A stretch of 64,000 nt of DNA, from assembly GCA_001898855.1 (NCBI GenBank), contig MKVN01000028.1, forward strand, positions 1-64,000. Reading direction: 5' to 3'. The stretch is from Micrococcales bacterium 73-13 (lineage in GTDB: Bacteria; Actinomycetota; Actinomycetes; Actinomycetales; Microbacteriaceae). Positions 18,001-25,911 of the stretch are shown piece by piece; positions within the stretch are counted from its first letter, which is position 1; the number at the start of each line of letters is the position of its first letter. The position numbers and the translations under genes are program-made. The notes below the pieces were generated by a model that was not told the DNA's origin, searched no databases, and saw only the letters and a list, made by a program, of their open reading frames with translations.

Positions 18001-18157
18001 CGACCGCGTGCTCGACGCCGAGAGGCCGGTGTCCGCGGGCGGCGTCGCACACCCCCTCGAGGGCGTAGGCGACCGCCTGGCGCACGCCCTCGGATGCGAC
18101 ACCGCGCTTCCACCGTTCCAGACCGCCTCTCATGAGGTCACGGTAGGCGCGTAACAC
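15092..18157 (-). CDS. MobF-type relaxase-helicase (TraA-like)
   Basis: 1021 residues. The relaxase domain has the NMPKSYSLAVLL block (about 114-125) and the metal-binding HIHRH motif in LDPHIHRHLWLG (about 183-194). A RecD/TraI-like helicase follows with Walker A GPAGTGKTTLL (about 497-507), Walker B RIVVDEAGMVD (about 595) and MTRGR (about 855). The C-terminus is helical and charged. It should nick oriT, stay bound to the 5' end, and unwind the strand for the coupling protein. No other strong start is visible upstream. The gene faces the other tra genes; the oriT was not identified. Confidence 0.88.
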   Translation of the reverse strand: MLRAYRDLMRGGLERWKRGVASEGVRQAVAYALEGVCDAARGHRPLGVEHAVGYSDARNLTVTRFTVTGEGIGQDRLDARALARWIDGADPESGRPRGRVLTSPDADLFLDATMNMPKSYSLAVLLAPELRDELEALQDRIRDRTLATWQRELNARRGAGGVVREPIARLEVVELQHERSRALDPHIHRHLWLGVKVLGEDGKWSNVDSRVAMKLHTVVNAEGDLASRTDPAWIAALACHGYTLDADGEIAELAHLVRPLSRRSNQIEANRALRLAQWRQAHPGQHPDHAVLAAIDRWAWAQHRPGKPEEVDEGVWQDLIRSEIAALDATALGRRDSAAVTATKVGTLDRDLLAAMAVADADRRSAGCGGRFSRYDVRAGAIRALAASGVVADRDLLEEVVEDVTGRALKEHVVDFLDGEARVPSHVKQLMSLRTAQDKLDLAERLDRLNQPGHDVPAEAIGQLAAEVLDDDTALDPGQTAAASAVAGTNRLVTVTGPAGTGKTTLLKVARRALRGQRRSMIVVAPTRRAATVAGRDIGTAASSLHALLVDHGYRFAEDAAGWTVWTRLTPGDVDPATGSVYRGPRRYPIQAGDRIVVDEAGMVDLQVANALAQLALDTGAGIAMVGDHLQALPVGHSGAMAAAQRRSGSVVELTVVHRFHERDYAALSLRLRDPADHAEAVAVAQELAVRGHVEMVSSEHEARERMVSAWLDHAVRGERIALVTATNAEAQQINDRIQQERLDRGQLDSGRVAVGQHGQSMLVGDVVQTRRNDIDTGVDNRANWTITRIRQGAVELASVGDSGDRRTVSRDYAAEHMHLAYASTVHGIQGETVHAAYTGPGVDAAGLYVGMTRGRVANTALTIAQSAEGAIEQLADTMLRGLPEVTLGDARRSARKELDRAARDPHRQRIAARSAETDARARALRDALRENDARAASLIAVGHARPEAARLADVLDETAADRDRLLEALAAERARRDALMRDVDVDAVAERDRVSAPTAAWEPDPFAPPAPDHHRPGLGL

Positions 18158-18380
18158 CTCGCCGAAGGCGAGTGCCTGCGTGCATCACCCGAAGTCTGTT
18201 GCTAGGGCATCAAGTCTGTCGCCCGAGTCACATCTTCTCGCTGAGGCGTCGACTGGCCCGTTCGATCCAAGGGCGCAGCTTGTCCCCCGTCAGGTTCGTC
18301 GCGCGTGCGGGTGTCCAAGCAATACATCCCGAGGCGCCTTGGGTCGTCGGCGATGGCTGCAACCACATCTGGTCGCGGTG
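18158..18380. other. Gap upstream of the relaxase; possible gene remnant
   Basis: A 220-bp gap that could hold oriT or the relaxase promoter, but I see no clear nick-like sequence or strong dyad. On the minus strand a frame ending at 18228 reads TGDKLRPWIERASRRLSEK. It looks like the end of a real protein but has no start of its own. It follows the ArsR stop codon in the same frame. It may be a decayed gene. Confidence 0.3.
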
Positions 18381-18713
18381 TTAGCCGGTTCGCGGAAGGT
18401 GCGCGACGTGCCCGACGGCCTCGTGGAGAAGGTCGCCCACGTGATCGTCGAAAAGGTTGTAGAAGATATTCCGGCCGTCACGGGTGCCGGAGACCAGGCT
18501 GAGGTGCCGAAGCAGTCGGAGGTGGTTAGACACGCTGGTCTGGGCGACGCTGAGTCGCTCGCTGAGCTCTGTGACGGTGATCGGCCCCTCACTGAGCACG
18601 CTGAGAATGCGCAATCGGACAGGTGACGCCAGCGCCTGCATCACCTCTGCGAGTCGTTCGGCTTGCTCTTCGCTCAGGTCGGCGCGCGAGCCCGTCGTCG
18701 CCGTCGCCTTCAT
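18381..18713 (-). CDS. ArsR/SmtB-family metal sensor (CzrA/NmtR-like alpha-5 site)
   Basis: 110 residues from the ATG at 18713 (SD GGAG; a GTG at 18743 would add 10 residues). The winged helix contains LASPVRLRILSVLSEG and TSVSNHLRLLRHL. The last helix shows D-x-H, then eleven residues on a His, then H three further (DDHVGDLLHEAVGHVAH). That is the alpha-5 zinc/cobalt/nickel site of SmtB and CzrA. It lacks the alpha-3 cysteines of cadmium sensors. The gene is divergent from a P1B-4 ATPase, so it is probably a zinc- or cobalt-released repressor of that exporter. Confidence 0.85.
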   Translation of the reverse strand: MKATATTGSRADLSEEQAERLAEVMQALASPVRLRILSVLSEGPITVTELSERLSVAQTSVSNHLRLLRHLSLVSGTRDGRNIFYNLFDDHVGDLLHEAVGHVAHLPRTG

Positions 18714-18789
18714 GGCTCCATTCTGCCTGAGATTGAGTATCACTTCGTTTATATTTACATATCAGAATGTTGTGACCTATTATGGCAAG
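18714..18789. promoter_or_regulatory. AT-rich divergent promoter/operator region
   Basis: This 76-bp intergenic stretch is clearly AT-rich against its surroundings, with ATATTTACATATCAGAAT near 18754-18771. Both the sensor and the ATPase must be transcribed from it. SmtB-family operators are AT-rich imperfect dyads, which fits. I cannot delimit the exact operator. Confidence 0.5.
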
Positions 18790-20829
18790 GTGAATCAGGT
18801 CAAACCCAAGCCCGCTGCTCCGAAGAACGACCACTCCGGTGGTTCGTCACGAATCGAGCTGTGGTTCGCGATTGCTGCTGGCGCGACCTACGGCGCGGGC
18901 ATGGTCAGCGAGTACGTCTTCCGACTGCCGACGATCGGGCTGCCGCTCGTCTTCTTCATCGCGACCTACATCTTCGGCGGGTTCTTCACGATCCGCACAG
19001 CGATCGCCTCGACCCTGCGCGGCCGGTTCGAGGTCGACTTCCTCATGATCGTCGCCGCCATCGGCGCCGCTTCGATCGGCAAGTGGGCCGAAGGCGCCGT
19101 CCTGCTCTTCCTGTTCAGCCTCGGCCACGCGCTCGAGGAGTACGCGATGAGCCGGGCCAGTAAGTCCATCGAGGGCCTGGCAAAGCTCGCCCCCCGCACC
19201 GCGCTGCTCCGCCGTGACGGCGGCGAGCCCGTCGAGGTACCCATCGAGGAGATCCGCGCAGGGGACGTCGTCGTGGTCCGGCCGAACTCGCGCATCCCGT
19301 CCGATGGCTTCGTCATCGCGGGCGTGTCTGCCGTCGACCAGTCCGCTGTCACCGGCGAGTCCATCCCGGTCGAGAAGGCGGCTGTCGACGACCGCGACCG
19401 GGCGCGCCGGAGCGCCGCGGCGCTCCCGGCCTGGAACCGCACCTTCGCCGGCACCGTCAACGGCGCCGGTGTCCTGGAGATAGAGGTAACCGCCACCGCC
19501 GCCGACTCGACGCTCAGCCGAGTGGTGGAGCTGGTCCGCAGCGCTGACGACGCCAAGTCGCCGACCCAGCAGTTCATCGACCGCTTCCAGCGCTGGTACG
19601 TGCCGATCGTGCTGGCCGGCGTCCTGGCGACGCTCCTGGTCTCGATGTTCGCGTTCTCGACGGCGTTCACCGACGCCTTCTATCTGGCGATGGTCGTCCT
19701 GGTCGCGGCCAGCCCATGTGCCCTCGCCATCGCGACCCCGGCCGCTGTCCTGGCAGGCATCGCCCGCGCGGCCCGCGCCGGCGTGCTCGTGAAGGGCGGT
19801 GGACCGCTGGAGACCCTCGGCCGGGTCAAGGCGATGGCCTTCGACAAGACAGGGACACTCACCTGGGGCGAACCGCGCGTCACCTTCGTGGCACCCGCCG
19901 CAGGTGATGCCGGGCGCCAGCTCGTCCCCACCCTCGTCGCGGTCGAAGCGCTCAGCGACCACCCTCTGGCCACCGCGATCGTGAACGACCTCGCCGGGCA
20001 GGTGACCGAGGCCGACCGCCTCACCGCTACCGATCTGAACGCGGTCGTCGGGCGCGGCGTCCGCGCCACCGTCGCCGGCGAGGCGGTCGAGATCGGCAAC
20101 CTCCGCATGTTCGAGGAGCAGCAGCTCACGCTCCCCCCTGACCTCGCCACTGCCCTCGAGCAGGCCCGCTCGGGCGGCCAGACGATCATGATCGTCCGCC
20201 GAGGCGACCGCTTCCTCGGCTTCGTCGGCGTCATGGACTCGTCCCGCGCGGAGTCGGCGAAGGTCATGACCGTGCTGCGCGCCGACGGCGTCCGCCAGCT
20301 CGTCATGATCTCCGGCGACAACCAGCGCGTCGCGGATGCCGTTGGAAGGGAGGTCGGCGTCGACGTCGCGCTCGGCGAACTACTCCCCGAGGACAAGGTC
20401 ACCGAGATCACCCGGCTGGCCGAGGCCCATCGGCCCATCGCGATGGTCGGCGACGGCGTGAACGACGCCCCCGCGATGGCCCGTGCAGACGTCGGCATCG
20501 CGATGGGGGCTGCCGGCTCCACCGTGGCGCTCGAAACCTGCGATGTCGCACTGATGAGCGACGACCTCGGGCGCGTCCCGTTCGCCGTGCAACTGAGTCG
20601 TGCCACTAGCCGGATCATCCGGCAGAACCTGATCGCGAGCCTGGTTGTCGTGGCCTTCCTGATAGTCGCGACCTTCGTCGGCCTCAACATCGGCGCGGTC
20701 GTGGTCATCCACGAGGGCTCCACGCTGATCGTCGTGGCGAACGCCCTGCGACTGCTCAATTTCCGCCGCGGCCAGGAGCACGCCGGCATTGAGCACGAGG
20801 AACGCCCCAAGCGCGAGGCGCTGGCCTAA
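18790..20829 (+). CDS. P1B-4-type heavy-metal exporting ATPase
   Basis: 679 residues. Features in order: TGES actuator motif (about 190), SPC in TM4 (AASPCALAIATP, about 304-315), DKTGT phosphorylation site (about 351), GDGVND hinge (about 554) and HEGST in the last helix (about 640). SPC together with HEGST defines the P1B-4 subclass, which exports Co/Zn/Fe-type ions. There is no N-terminal HMA domain, also typical. GTG at 18790 is the first start outside the divergent regulator. The neighbouring CzrA-like sensor supports zinc or cobalt efflux. Confidence 0.87.
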   Translation: MNQVKPKPAAPKNDHSGGSSRIELWFAIAAGATYGAGMVSEYVFRLPTIGLPLVFFIATYIFGGFFTIRTAIASTLRGRFEVDFLMIVAAIGAASIGKWAEGAVLLFLFSLGHALEEYAMSRASKSIEGLAKLAPRTALLRRDGGEPVEVPIEEIRAGDVVVVRPNSRIPSDGFVIAGVSAVDQSAVTGESIPVEKAAVDDRDRARRSAAALPAWNRTFAGTVNGAGVLEIEVTATAADSTLSRVVELVRSADDAKSPTQQFIDRFQRWYVPIVLAGVLATLLVSMFAFSTAFTDAFYLAMVVLVAASPCALAIATPAAVLAGIARAARAGVLVKGGGPLETLGRVKAMAFDKTGTLTWGEPRVTFVAPAAGDAGRQLVPTLVAVEALSDHPLATAIVNDLAGQVTEADRLTATDLNAVVGRGVRATVAGEAVEIGNLRMFEEQQLTLPPDLATALEQARSGGQTIMIVRRGDRFLGFVGVMDSSRAESAKVMTVLRADGVRQLVMISGDNQRVADAVGREVGVDVALGELLPEDKVTEITRLAEAHRPIAMVGDGVNDAPAMARADVGIAMGAAGSTVALETCDVALMSDDLGRVPFAVQLSRATSRIIRQNLIASLVVVAFLIVATFVGLNIGAVVVIHEGSTLIVVANALRLLNFRRGQEHAGIEHEERPKREALA

Positions 20830-20891
20830 CACCCGGTTCCTCCGGCGACGTCAGTACTCTCCCAGGGCCCGACCGATTACCGTATGAACCG

Positions 20892-21311
20892 ATGGTGAAC
20901 CAGCCGAGTCTGCGCATGCGGGATCTCCTCGCGCTGCTGACGCTTGTCGCCGCCGTGCTCATGGGAGTGATCCACGGCAGTCTCGGCGACCGGACCGATG
21001 TCTTAACACACCCTGCGTCCACCATCGCTGCCGAGGTCCCGGCACCTGAGAGCGAGGCTAGCCCCGCGGTGGTTCCCGCCGACTCTTCAGCCACGCTCGG
21101 GGATATTGCCACGTCTGCTGCACTCCTCGGATGCGTGTTCCTCGCGCTGTGCAGCCTCCTGATCGCTCCCCGAGCCGTGCGCCTGTGGCGATCGCTGTCG
21201 CACTCGGTGATGCCTCTTTCCGATCGTTCCGTGCCCGTAGCGAACTCATTGCCGCTCGCTCGGCCCGAACCCGCGCCCTCGCTTCTTCTCCTTTCGATCA
21301 GTCGTACCTGA
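20892..21311 (+). CDS. Small two-helix membrane protein, LSxSRT family (copy 1)
   Basis: 139 residues: TM1 (about 10-27) followed directly by a His (VIHGS), a Ser/Ala/Pro-rich exported loop, TM2 (about 75-93), a basic segment and the C-terminus LLLLSISRT. Two further proteins with this plan and ending are encoded at 27064-27504 and 31289-31663. It resembles small actinobacterial proteins I remember as DUF6153, which end in a similar L-x-V-L-R-T tail. Role unknown; it sits 62 bp after the P1B-4 ATPase. Confidence 0.65.
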   Translation: MVNQPSLRMRDLLALLTLVAAVLMGVIHGSLGDRTDVLTHPASTIAAEVPAPESEASPAVVPADSSATLGDIATSAALLGCVFLALCSLLIAPRAVRLWRSLSHSVMPLSDRSVPVANSLPLARPEPAPSLLLLSISRT

Positions 21312-21401
21312 ACGGCCCGCCGGTCAGTCCACTGCCCGTGGACCGGACCTTCCGTCGACCCCGTTCGCTCCCCTGTCTTTCCGCAGACAGGTCCCGACTG
21401 A

Positions 21402-22175
21402 TTGGAAGAGCGTTTGCTTCCGACACCCACCCGACGCAGCCTGCGAGGGCAAACCGTCAAGCTGCGGCTACGTAGCTACCTGCGCCGTGCGACTCGAGCC
21501 GTCGTCTCCGCGTCGGCGGCGCTCGCCCTGGTGCTCGTTGCAGCCATCGTCCCTGCACAGGCCGCGTTCGTGCCGATCGCAGATGCAGCCCCCGCCTCCA
21601 TCGACGAAGCGGCTGAAGTCAAGGCGATGCAACAGCTCGCCATCGGCGAGACCGTCCAACCTCCGGTCGTAGAGACGCGAGACGGTTACACCTCCATCTC
21701 TCGTGCGGAAACGCTCCGACTCCAGTACGCGGGCGTGTATTCGGTGTCCTGGAGCGGGTCGGTGCGCTGGCCGTTTCCCGGTGCGGCCCCGCTGTCCAGC
21801 GCCTTCGGATGGCGACCCTCACCATGCAACGGATGCTCCTCTGATCACCGGGGCATCGACCTCAACCCGGGCGATGGCACTCCCATCTACGCGATTGCGG
21901 ACGGAACCGTCTCACTCCAGCAGGAAGAGGGCGGCGGCTACGGGAACCACGTCTACATCGAACACCTCATCAACGGGCAGAGGGTGCGCAGCCTCTATGC
22001 CCACATGCAATCGGGATCGAGTCCCCTGAGAACGGGCGATGTGGTCAAGGTCGGCGATTTCGTCGGCCTTGTCGGCGCGACCGGCATGGTCACGGGGCCG
22101 CATCTCCACCTCGAGATCGACATCGACGGCCAGGTGGTCGACCCATTCGTCTGGCTTACCGAGAATGCGAGCTGA
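21402..22175 (+). CDS. Secreted M23 family metallopeptidase
   Basis: About 257 residues. A basic N-terminus and signal peptide (cleavage around VPAQA-AF, residue 53) precede a LytM/M23 domain with DHRGIDLN (H-x3-D, about 148) and HLHLEI (about 237). It should cut peptide cross-bridges of peptidoglycan outside the membrane. Start uncertain: TTG at 21402, or TTG at 21414 after GGAAGAG. It ends 4 bp before the next M23 gene. Its presence among metal genes is unexplained; it may be a second wall hydrolase for transfer or part of the envelope cargo. Confidence 0.75.
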   Translation: MEERLLPTPTRRSLRGQTVKLRLRSYLRRATRAVVSASAALALVLVAAIVPAQAAFVPIADAAPASIDEAAEVKAMQQLAIGETVQPPVVETRDGYTSISRAETLRLQYAGVYSVSWSGSVRWPFPGAAPLSSAFGWRPSPCNGCSSDHRGIDLNPGDGTPIYAIADGTVSLQQEEGGGYGNHVYIEHLINGQRVRSLYAHMQSGSSPLRTGDVVKVGDFVGLVGATGMVTGPHLHLEIDIDGQVVDPFVWLTENAS

Positions 22176-22179
22176 CCCT

Positions 22180-23439
22180 ATGCCCCCAATCGTTCGCTCG
22201 TACCTGCATCGCCTCGGGGGTGATCGCCTCTTCCGGCGCCACCCGAAGAGCGCAAACCATCGGCGGCGCCGCATCGGCCTCATGGCCGGAATCCAGGCCA
22301 TTGCCCTGGGAGCCGCTGTGGTCGTCGCACCGCTGCCCGCCAGCGCAGAGGAATACCCGTCGTGGGACGAAGTGCTCGCCGCGCGCGGTAACGCCGAGAG
22401 CGCGCAGCGCGCGGTCGACCAGATCAATGCGCTGCTGGTGCAGCTCGCAGCTGAAGCGGAGCGCACGGCAGCCGACCTCGAGGTCAAGTCGAGGCGCTGG
22501 CAGGTGCTGAATCAGCAGACGATGCAGAAGCAGGCGGAGACGCAGGCGCTGCAAGAGCAGTCGCAACAGGCTGAGGCGACGGCGATCGAATCCGAAACCA
22601 TGGCAGGGAGGTGGGCAGCCCAAGCTGTCCGCGTCGGCGGCGGGGATCCGACGCTACGGCTGTTCACGGCCCCCGAGGATGCCGACAACTTGCTCACGGC
22701 GATCGGGGTATCCGCTCGAATGTCGAGCCAGGCGAATCTCGTGTACGAGCGAGCGATTCAGGAGCGAAACACCGCCCGGTCCCTCGCTGGCCAAGCGGCC
22801 GTGATGGAAAGGGAGCTCGAGCAACTAGAAGCTGAGGCCGAGACGGCCATGCAGGAGGCCCAGGCGGCGTCCGAGGCAGCGACGAAGGCACAGGTCGAGC
22901 AGGAGGCTCGGCGAACCGAGCTGGAAGCGCAGTTGGCGGTCGTGCGGGGCGAACTCGAAATCACTGAAGCGCAGTACAAGGAAGGCGAGCGGATACGTCG
23001 GGAGGAGGAACTGGCCGGCCTCGGCATCGATTGGGGTCAGGTCTCGAGCAGCGGCTGGGCGAAGCCGGTCAGTGGCTTCATCAGCTCCTACTACGGACCG
23101 CGCGATGGCGGCTGGCACAACGGACTCGACATTGCGCAAGGCTGCTGGGTCCCGGAGCTATCGGCGAAGGCTGGCGTGGTGACTCGGGTTGGCTGGTACG
23201 GAGGGTATGGGTACTCGGTCGACATCGACCACGGCGGTGGGCTCTGGACCCGCTACGCACACATGCCCGACGGGGGCGCCGTCGTCAGCCCCGGCCAGTG
23301 GGTCGAGGCGGGGCAGCAGATCGGCTACGTCGGGACAACCGGCAACTCGACCGGCTGCCACCTCCACTTCGAGATCTACACCCCGTCAGGGTCGACCGAC
23401 CCACTCTCTTTCATGACCGCGCAAGGCATCTACTTCTGA
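22180..23439 (+). CDS. EnvC-like coiled-coil M23 peptidase
   Basis: 419 residues. A signal peptide ends near PASAEE (about 59-60), a long coiled coil rich in Gln/Glu/Ala runs from about 70 to 275, and an M23 domain fills the C-terminus with HNGLDIAQG (about 312) and HLHFEI (about 398). The shape is that of EnvC/NlpD-type division hydrolases and phage-like wall hydrolases, where the coiled coil regulates the peptidase. Probably co-transcribed with the preceding M23 gene. Confidence 0.8.
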   Translation: MPPIVRSYLHRLGGDRLFRRHPKSANHRRRRIGLMAGIQAIALGAAVVVAPLPASAEEYPSWDEVLAARGNAESAQRAVDQINALLVQLAAEAERTAADLEVKSRRWQVLNQQTMQKQAETQALQEQSQQAEATAIESETMAGRWAAQAVRVGGGDPTLRLFTAPEDADNLLTAIGVSARMSSQANLVYERAIQERNTARSLAGQAAVMERELEQLEAEAETAMQEAQAASEAATKAQVEQEARRTELEAQLAVVRGELEITEAQYKEGERIRREEELAGLGIDWGQVSSSGWAKPVSGFISSYYGPRDGGWHNGLDIAQGCWVPELSAKAGVVTRVGWYGGYGYSVDIDHGGGLWTRYAHMPDGGAVVSPGQWVEAGQQIGYVGTTGNSTGCHLHFEIYTPSGSTDPLSFMTAQGIYF

Positions 23440-23584
23440 TGTCCAGGATGGTCAGAACCCGCCAGCAGCAGAGAACTGCAAGCGATCGCCCTCAAGTCCA
23501 CCCCCTGAGAGGCGCCGACCCGTCGGTACCGTGGAGGGGATGCTCGATGCCCGAACGGGCCACGGAAGATAAGGTGCTGCACAC

Positions 23585-23962
23585 ATGCCCCGTCTCACTC
23601 TGATTCTCGGCGCGATCCTCGTCGTCCTCGGTGTGATCAGCTACATCGCAACGGCCTTCGCAAGCTGGACCGCGCTGATTCCCGCGATTCTCGGCGTAGT
23701 GCTCTTCGGACTCGGTCTTCTCGCGCTGAAGCGCCAGAAGCTAGGCATCCACATCGCTCTTGTGGTGGCGCTGGCCGGCGTGGCGGGCACGCTGATGAAC
23801 GTCTTGCAGCTCGGCTCCGTCTTCGCTGGCACCGCGGAGCGGCCCGCTGCCGTAATCGTGAGCACCATCACCTTCCTGCTGCTCCTCGTCTACATCGCGC
23901 TTGGGGTGCGCTCGTTCCTGGCTGCGCGCCGGTGGAGACGCGAGCACCCCACCCCGAGCTAG
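23585..23962 (+). CDS. Small four-helix membrane protein of unknown function
   Basis: 125 residues with four hydrophobic helices (about 5-24, 28-47, 54-76, 86-110) and a basic C-terminus RRWRREHPTPS. No conserved motif is recognised. It lies 145 bp after the M23 gene, with 90 bp to the convergent CtaG-like gene. Confidence 0.65.
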   Translation: MPRLTLILGAILVVLGVISYIATAFASWTALIPAILGVVLFGLGLLALKRQKLGIHIALVVALAGVAGTLMNVLQLGSVFAGTAERPAAVIVSTITFLLLLVYIALGVRSFLAARRWRREHPTPS

Positions 23963-24053
23963 CTCAGCCATCTGCGACGGTGAAAGTACGATGCGGCTAG
24001 AGGACCATCGGGGCGGGATGAGCAATTCCGTCGCTGGTCGGCTCCCCACCTGA

Positions 24054-25004
24054 CTATGGTTCTGGCTGGTTCCTCCGCCGGAGCTGCTCGAGGTACGCGT
24101 TGTAGGCGTCCAACTCGTCGTTGCCGTGAGCATCGGCGCGGCGATCGGCGGCCGCTGCCTTGCGAGTGTCCTCCCGGAACCAGCGATGCATGATGTACAG
24201 CAGCATCAGCAGGCTCGGCGCCTCACCATAGGACCACGCGAGACCGCCTGCGATCTGCTGGTCGGAGAGCGGGTCGATGCCGAGCGCCATCGTCGGAGCT
24301 GCGAAGCGGTCGACGACGAGCGTCACGCTCATCATGATGAATACGCCGAAGAAGGCGTGCAGGGCGACTTCGACGAAGAGATCGATGGCCCGCCCCCCGT
24401 AGCTCATTCGCACCGGCAGAGGGTCGCTCGAGAGCAGTGGAATCGTGAACAGCACCCCGGACGCAAGGAAGAGCACCTCCAGGCCGATGTGGCCGCCCGG
24501 AAGCCCCAGGACCCAGTTCGCGAGGTTCGTCAGGTAGAGCCCGTAGAACAGCAGCAGGTACAGCGGGATCGCGACGACCGGACTGAGCAGCCATCGGACG
24601 AGAGGACTGCGGAGTCCGGCGTGCGCCGCACGGAGGACGATCCTGCCCAGCCCACTATGCGGCGTCGCTCGCAGCAGCAGCGTGCCCGGCGAGCCGAGCA
24701 CCAGCAGCGGCGGAATTGCCATCATCAGTGTGAGCTGCTGGAACATGAAAACCGAGAAGAGGGCGTAGCCGTAGAGCTCGACACCCAGACCCATCACCCC
24801 GACGATCGCGAGGCAGCCGAGTAGGAAGCAAATGGTTCGCGCCACCGACCACTTGCGCCCGGTTGCCCACATACGGATCGCCCCGACCAGGTAAGCGACA
24901 GCCAGGACGATGCCGATCACCGGCAGTACCGGGTAGGTCAAAGGCACCGGCGCCAGATAGTCCAGCAGCGTCGGCGGTCCTGCGAGGTCTACGCCATCGG
25001 TCAT
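24054..25004 (-). CDS. CtaG-like protein without the usual copper-site histidines
   Basis: 316 residues with about seven membrane helices, matching the Caa3/CtaG family linked to copper insertion into cytochrome c oxidase. Conserved pieces include IPPLLVLGSPGTLLLRATP and ALHAFFGVFIMM. The HM-x2-HM motif of CtaG (present as HMIVHM in the protein encoded at 41605-43680) is FMFQQL here, so the expected histidines are absent. The C-terminus (DELDAYNAYLEQLRRR) is like that of the other copy. ATG overlaps the lspA stop by 4 bp. Possibly a copper-independent or non-delivering variant. Confidence 0.8.
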   Translation of the reverse strand: MTDGVDLAGPPTLLDYLAPVPLTYPVLPVIGIVLAVAYLVGAIRMWATGRKWSVARTICFLLGCLAIVGVMGLGVELYGYALFSVFMFQQLTLMMAIPPLLVLGSPGTLLLRATPHSGLGRIVLRAAHAGLRSPLVRWLLSPVVAIPLYLLLFYGLYLTNLANWVLGLPGGHIGLEVLFLASGVLFTIPLLSSDPLPVRMSYGGRAIDLFVEVALHAFFGVFIMMSVTLVVDRFAAPTMALGIDPLSDQQIAGGLAWSYGEAPSLLMLLYIMHRWFREDTRKAAAADRRADAHGNDELDAYNAYLEQLRRRNQPEP

Positions 25005-25597
25005 GGGGTTCCCTGCAGCGACGACACCTCCGGCTCTTCGCTCGGTGTCGACTCTGCCTGCGAGTAGGCCCGCCGGGTTCGTAGCCAGGTTCGGAGCCCC
25101 AGCAGCAGCAAGAGTCCGACCCCGACGCCGAGGGCGACATCGGCCAGGTTTCCGACGAAGAGATTCCCGTAGGCGAGGAAGTCGGTCACCATCCCACGGC
25201 CGGGCGCTGGAGGCGCAACCATCCGGTCGACGAGATTCCCCAGACCGCCGCCAAGGATGAACCCGATGGCTGTCGCTGCCAGCACGCTCCTCACCCGGGT
25301 AGCCGCGACGATGAGGGCGATCACCGAAAGCCCGGTGAAGACGGTGATGGCAAGCGTGCTACCCGCGCCCAGGGAGAGAATCGCGCCGGGGTTGAACGCG
25401 AGCTGCAGCCCGAGCAGATCCCCGATGAGCGGAATGCGCTCATCCTCGCGCAGGTCGGCGAGCGCCAACGCCTTCGTGCCTTGGTCGACGAGCAGCGTGA
25501 TCGCGGCGACGCCCGCCGCGATGGCCAGGGCTTGCGGAGTGCCGCGCAGCCATCGCCTCGCGGGCCTGGCGCTGGATTCAGAAGTCGAAGAGCTCAC
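25001..25597 (-). CDS. lspA: Lipoprotein signal peptidase (signal peptidase II)
   Basis: 198 residues from a GTG at 25597 (SD GGGAGGG), which keeps overlap with the upstream gene to 20 bp. Four helices. Signature pieces are DQGTKALAL (about 39), FNPGAILSLG (about 70), LGGGLGNLVDRMV (catalytic Asp, about 118-130) and GNLADVAL (second catalytic Asp, about 150). It cleaves prolipoprotein signal peptides after lipid attachment. Every bacterium has its own chromosomal copy, so this is an accessory one. It sits in an operon with a flavoprotein and a CtaG-like gene. Divergence from chromosomal LspA cannot be judged here. Confidence 0.85.
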   Translation of the reverse strand: MSSSTSESSARPARRWLRGTPQALAIAAGVAAITLLVDQGTKALALADLREDERIPLIGDLLGLQLAFNPGAILSLGAGSTLAITVFTGLSVIALIVAATRVRSVLAATAIGFILGGGLGNLVDRMVAPPAPGRGMVTDFLAYGNLFVGNLADVALGVGVGLLLLLGLRTWLRTRRAYSQAESTPSEEPEVSSLQGTP

Positions 25598-25856
25598 CCA
25601 GGAACCCTCCCCGTCGTCGGCCGCCTCTGCCGCCCCGGCTACTGCCGTGCCCGTGGTGCCCACCGTTGTCATAGCCGGCGGAACGGCCGTCCTGCGGGTA
25701 GGGCTGCTGGCCGTACTCCGCCCCGCCTGCACGGTCGATGATCTTGTCGAGTTCACCGCGATCGAGCCAGACGCCGCGGCACTTGGGGCAGTAGTCGATC
25801 TCGACTCCTGAGCGCTCGGCGATGGTGAGGTCGACATCGTCGATCGGACACTTCAT
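25578..25856 (-). CDS. Zinc-ribbon (zf-TFIIB-like) protein
   Basis: 92 residues. Two Cys pairs, CPIDDVDL (C3) and YCPKCRGVWLDRGELDKII (about 22-41), form the zf-TFIIB-like zinc ribbon with the typical C-x2-C-x-GxWLDxGEL motif. A low-complexity Gly/His/Arg tail follows, ending in GGFLGELFDF. Function unknown; such proteins often accompany metal or stress genes. The 3' end overlaps the lspA start by 20 bp and it lies 55 bp after the flavoprotein gene. Confidence 0.8.
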   Translation of the reverse strand: MKCPIDDVDLTIAERSGVEIDYCPKCRGVWLDRGELDKIIDRAGGAEYGQQPYPQDGRSAGYDNGGHHGHGSSRGGRGGRRRGGFLGELFDF

Positions 25857-25911
25857 TTGGTTCTCCTTGCTGTGGTTATGAGGTTCGAGTCGGTGGGATC
25901 AGGTCGGCGGG

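Noticed and set aside
18484..18789. N-terminal extension of the P1B-4 ATPase frame
   Set aside because: It would overlap the divergent ArsR gene and both promoters; the residues have no family features.
18847..19962. 371-codon minus-strand open frame
   Set aside because: Antisense to the P1B-4 ATPase whose motifs are unmistakable.
25598..25837. 80-codon N-terminal extension of lspA
   Set aside because: It overlaps the zinc-ribbon gene, which has a clear motif in another frame; Ser/Thr/Ala composition is that of a shadow.
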